Assembly: GCA_030704225.1 (NCBI GenBank)
Contig: CP131915.1
Span: forward strand, 3,410,001 to 3,474,000
Source of the DNA: Kosakonia sp. H02
Lineage (GTDB): Bacteria; Pseudomonadota; Gammaproteobacteria; Enterobacterales; Enterobacteriaceae
Reading direction: 5' to 3'
Length of the DNA stretch: 64,000 bases
The translations under genes and the position numbers were made by a program. Position 1 is the stretch's first letter, and each line of letters begins with the position of its first letter. Positions 61,257-64,000 of the stretch are shown here, piece by piece. The notes under the pieces were generated by a model. The model had not been told where the DNA came from and made no database searches. It saw only the letters and a program-made list of their open reading frames with translations.

Positions 61257-61750
61257 GTGTTTTGTAGAAAATGTTGCCAAAGGGTCTGAAGCGCATAGGC
61301 GGTAGCCTGTCTGCGCACTGCTTCGCGGTCACCCTGGAAGCATTCACGTCGCGTAATCCCTTCTCCGCTGGCGCTGGCAAAGCCAAACCAGACCGTGCCA
61401 ACGGGTTTGCTTTCGCTGCCACCGTCCGGCCCGGCAATCCCGCTAATTGAGATTGCATAATCAGCGCGCGCGGCTTTCAGTGCGCCAATTGCCATTTCCA
61501 CGACGACCGGCTCACTCACCGCACCATGGGCATCCAGCGTCGCTGTTTTCACGCCAATCATTTGCGCTTTCGCTTCATTACTGTAGGTAACAAACCCGCG
61601 TTCAAACCAGGCGGAACTGCCTGCAATGTCGGTAATAACTTTTGCAACCCAACCGCCCGTGCAGGACTCCGCCGTCGTCAATGTCGCACCTCGCGCCTTC
61701 AGCGCCAGCCCGATGCGTTCACTCAACTGCATTAATTCGCTGTCCGTCAT
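61253..61750 (-). CDS. pncC: Nicotinamide-nucleotide amidase (CinA C-terminal type)
   Basis: 165 residues from the ATG at 61750 (MTDSELMQLSERIGLAL), the E. coli length; the frame extends to 61804 without support. Motifs TTAESCTGGWVAK and SISGIAGPDGGS are typical. Deamidates NMN to NaMN in the pyridine nucleotide cycle. The stop codon abuts the recA operator, so the recA -35 lies over its last bases. Confidence 0.96.
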   Translation of the reverse strand: MTDSELMQLSERIGLALKARGATLTTAESCTGGWVAKVITDIAGSSAWFERGFVTYSNEAKAQMIGVKTATLDAHGAVSEPVVVEMAIGALKAARADYAISISGIAGPDGGSESKPVGTVWFGFASASGEGITRRECFQGDREAVRRQATAYALQTLWQHFLQNT

Positions 61751-61859
61751 GATGGCTCCCGTGCGTCCAAAACCGTGGCGTGAAAGATAGCACTTTCCGG
61801 GCAAATAGGGGGATGTGTTAATAAATTTACGAGGAGGCTTCAGAAAAATTTACTGTGAT

Positions 61860-61886
61860 GCCGGATGGCGGTGACAACCATCCGGC
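61860..61886. repeat. REP-like hairpin
   Basis: GCCGGATGG-9 nt-CCATCCGGC, a perfect 9-bp stem of the REP class, 10 bp after the metal-binding protein gene. Confidence 0.78.
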
Positions 61887-61896
61887 AAGAGAGAGG

Positions 61897-62775
61897 TTAC
61901 TTCATGCTATTAGCGATAGTATCCACGTTATGACGAAACGCTTTCTGGTAAGTATCCGCCACTCCGCCCTTCGCGCTCAGCGCTTCCGGGTAGAGCTCGC
62001 CGCCCGGCTGTGCGCCGGTGGCGCTGGCGATCTGTTTCACCAGGCGCGGATCCAGTTGGTTTTCCATAAACCACACTTTCACCCCATCGGCTTTGATCTG
62101 CTTGATAAGCTCCGCAACCTGCGCCGCACTGGCCTCGCTTTCGGAAGAGATCCCCTGCGGAGCCATAAATTCGACGCCGTACGCGCGGGCAAAGTAGCCA
62201 AAGGCGTCATGGCTGGTCAGCACTTTACGTTTCGCCTGCGGGATGGCGCTGAAGCGCTCTTTTGCCCAGCTATCCATTTGTTTTAATTGCGCAATGTAAC
62301 GCTGACCGGACGCGTTCAGCGCCGCTTCATCTGCCGGGTCGGCTTTCACCAGCGCAGTGAGAATATTTTGTGCATACAACGCGCCATTGGCGGCGCTATT
62401 CCAGGCATGCGGATCCGTCACCGTCGCGCCATCTTCTTCCAGCGTATGCGTTTCCACACCGTTTGACGCCACCACCAACTGGCCTTTAAAACCAGAGGCT
62501 TTGACCAGCCTGTCGAGCCAGCCTTCCAGTCCCAGGCCGTTGACCACCACCACATCAGCTTTGTTGAGTAATGCGCTATCTTTTGCCGATGGTTCAAACG
62601 TGTGCGGATCGCCATCCGGCCCCACCAGCGATGTCACCTTGACATGCTCACCGCCCACCTGCGAGGTGATATCCCCCAATATCGAAAAGCTGGTCACCAC
62701 GTTTAACGTTTTTGCCATTGCACCCTGCGCCATCAGGCCGAGCGCGAGTGCCAGAATCAACCCTGTACGTTTCAT
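61897..62775 (-). CDS. Zn/Mn-type ABC transporter substrate-binding protein
   Basis: 292 residues of cluster A-I binding proteins. Signal peptide (MKRTGLILALALGLMAQGAMA). Metal ligands are probably His in GPDGDPHTFEP, His in VTDPHAWNS, Glu in GISSESEAS and Asp in NQLDPRLVK; this set (two His with Glu and Asp) is usual for manganese or iron carriers such as SitA/YfeA, whereas ZnuA has three His and an acidic loop, absent here. Metal not certain. Third gene of the operon, 10 bp after the permease. Confidence 0.85.
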   Translation of the reverse strand: MKRTGLILALALGLMAQGAMAKTLNVVTSFSILGDITSQVGGEHVKVTSLVGPDGDPHTFEPSAKDSALLNKADVVVVNGLGLEGWLDRLVKASGFKGQLVVASNGVETHTLEEDGATVTDPHAWNSAANGALYAQNILTALVKADPADEAALNASGQRYIAQLKQMDSWAKERFSAIPQAKRKVLTSHDAFGYFARAYGVEFMAPQGISSESEASAAQVAELIKQIKADGVKVWFMENQLDPRLVKQIASATGAQPGGELYPEALSAKGGVADTYQKAFRHNVDTIANSMK

Positions 62776-62785
62776 TGTTTCCCCT

Positions 62786-63649
62786 TTATGTGAAAAGTGC
62801 GCGCAGGCTGTTCGCCAGCCCGCTACGCGTGCCGAATAAGATGGATAAAAAGAAGAAGACGCTGGCCGTCAGCACAATCGCCGGGCCAGCAGGCAAACCC
62901 GCCACCCATGACAGGCTTAAGCCCAGCCAGGCGCAAAGCGCGCCAATGCAGCCAGCCAGCAGCAATAACCCCGGCAACGTGCGCGCCCAGCAACGCGCCG
63001 CCACGGCAGGCAACATCATCACACCTACCGCCATCAGGGTGCCGAGCACCTGGAAACCGGCCACCAGGTTCAACACCAGCAGCGCCAGGAACAACCCGTG
63101 CAGCAAGCCCGGCAAGCGCGGCGCATTCACCTGCAAAAAAGCATTGTCGAAGGCTTCGCTGACTAACCCGCGATAGCAAAAAGCCAGCACCATCAGCGTC
63201 AGGCTGGCGACGCCAGCCACAAACAGCGCGGCATCACGATCCACCGCCAGAATTGAGCCAAACAGCAGATGTAAAAGATCGACATTCGAGCCGCGCAACG
63301 ACACCAGCGTCACGCCAAGCGCCAGTGAACCGAGGTAGAACCCGGCGAAACTGGCATCCTCTTTTAACGGAGTGCGACGGCTCACCCAGCCCGCCACCAG
63401 CGCGACCACGATCCCGGCAATAAACCCGCCAATGCTCATTGCCAGCAGCGACATGCCGCTCAGCAGGTAACCTACTGCCACACCTGGCAAAATGGCGTGG
63501 GAAAGGGCGTCTCCCATCAGGCTCATACGCCGGAGTAACAGAAAAACGCCTAACGACGTAGTGCTAATAGAGAGCGCGAGGCACACCACCAGCGCGCGGC
63601 GCATAAAGCCAAACTCGATAAACGGTTGTAAAAAGAGATGCCAAATCAT
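62786..63649 (-). CDS. Metal ABC transporter permease (ABC-3 family)
   Basis: 287 residues from the ATG at 63649 (MIWHLFLQPFIEFGFMRRAL), which overlaps the ATPase stop (ATGA); an extension to 63691 lies inside the ATPase gene. About eight membrane segments; RRMSLMGDALSHAILPGVAVGY and LPAVAARCWA are family signatures. Forms the channel for zinc, manganese or iron. Confidence 0.88.
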   Translation of the reverse strand: MIWHLFLQPFIEFGFMRRALVVCLALSISTTSLGVFLLLRRMSLMGDALSHAILPGVAVGYLLSGMSLLAMSIGGFIAGIVVALVAGWVSRRTPLKEDASFAGFYLGSLALGVTLVSLRGSNVDLLHLLFGSILAVDRDAALFVAGVASLTLMVLAFCYRGLVSEAFDNAFLQVNAPRLPGLLHGLFLALLVLNLVAGFQVLGTLMAVGVMMLPAVAARCWARTLPGLLLLAGCIGALCAWLGLSLSWVAGLPAGPAIVLTASVFFFLSILFGTRSGLANSLRALFT

Positions 63650-64000
63650 GCGTGGCACGCCTCCCTTTCCCGTTGTGGCGTTGCACCCCATTGCGCCACT
63701 TTTTCACCGAGGCGCAGGGTTTGCGGGAAATAGCGCGCCACGCGTTCGCTGTCGTGAAGCACCGCCAGCAGGGTTTGCCCCGCGCGGTGCATATCGACAA
63801 TTTGTTCCATCAGGATCTGCGAAGTGATTTCATCGATACCGGTAAAAGGTTCGTCGAGCATCACCAGCGGCGCGTTCTGCACCCAGACGCGGGCAAACAA
63901 CATGCGCTGAAACTGCCCGCCGGAGAGAGTGTCAATGGTCTCACGCGCCATGGACGACAGCCCGACGCGCTCCAGCCCCTGCGCCACGCGCTTACGGGCA
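63646..64000 (-). CDS. Metal ABC transporter ATP-binding protein, N-terminus cut by window edge
   Basis: The C-terminal 117 codons are present and open to the edge. Signature TLSGGQFQR, Walker B LVMLDEPFTGID and switch His in LAVLHDSERVARYF are seen; the Walker A part lies outside. First gene of the three shown. Confidence 0.88.
   Translation of the reverse strand, partial: ARKRVAQGLERVGLSSMARETIDTLSGGQFQRMLFARVWVQNAPLVMLDEPFTGIDEITSQILMEQIVDMHRAGQTLLAVLHDSERVARYFPQTLRLGEKVAQWGATPQREREACHA

Overview
The window is chromosomal DNA of an enterobacterium. Gene content, gene order and protein lengths follow the Escherichia coli backbone almost gene for gene, but extra loci are present that are commoner in Kosakonia, Enterobacter and Klebsiella-type genomes: a rhamnogalacturonide-use pair, an archaic chaperone-usher pilus, a DJ-1-like gene and a metal ABC transporter. 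The genus is an inference; the sequence alone does not fix it.

Layout. 1-3.3 kb: cutC (cut by the window edge), yecM, argS. 3.3-6.3 kb: an inserted two-gene operon (GPH-family transporter and GH105 unsaturated rhamnogalacturonyl hydrolase) with a strong sigma70-type promoter that carries a KdgR-like palindrome. 6.3-16.5 kb: flhBAE and the receptor/chemotaxis operon tar-tap-cheRBYZ. 16.6-21.8 kb: five genes for a Csu-like (spore coat U) pilus, placed between tar and cheW. 22.2-27.7 kb: motAB-cheAW and the master regulator flhDC. 28-35 kb: uspC, otsBA (trehalose), araFGH (arabinose uptake), then a DJ-1/PfpI protein. 35.8-41.8 kb: yecJ, the tiny gene azuC, an MFS pump, an RpiB-like isomerase, yecR, ftnA, tyrP and three tRNA genes (Leu, Cys, Gly). 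41.9-46.6 kb: pgsA, uvrC, uvrY (with a perfect 112-bp tandem duplication over its start), yecF, sdiA. 46.8-51.7 kb: cystine/D-cysteine genes tcyN, tcyL, dcyD, fliY, then fliZ and fliA. 51.9-55.6 kb: a low-GC gene for a 1223-residue multidomain glycosyltransferase.

At about 55.87 kb there is an abrupt join: the last 20 codons or so of a flagellin gene run directly into the 5' 40 nt of a tRNA-Arg gene. From there the sequence is the serV-csrA-alaS-recX-recA-pncC region, which in E. coli lies about 0.8 Mb away in the same orientation. A zinc/manganese-type ABC transporter closes the window. The join is either a real rearrangement or an assembly chimera and is the first thing to check.

Functionally, most of the window is the regulatory and sensory half of the flagellar system: FlhDC, sigma28 (FliA), FliZ, chemoreceptors, Che proteins, stator, export gate. 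Sigma28 promoters can be read upstream of tar, upstream of fliA, and inside the 3' end of flhC (for motA). Adhesion (pilus), surface glycosylation and quorum/BarA-UvrY/CsrA regulation genes surround it. I saw no CRISPR array, prophage or insertion sequence, and nothing I would call a wholly new system; the most unusual elements are the fliC/tRNA-Arg join, the fused glycosyltransferase, the pilus inside the chemotaxis locus and the uvrY duplication.
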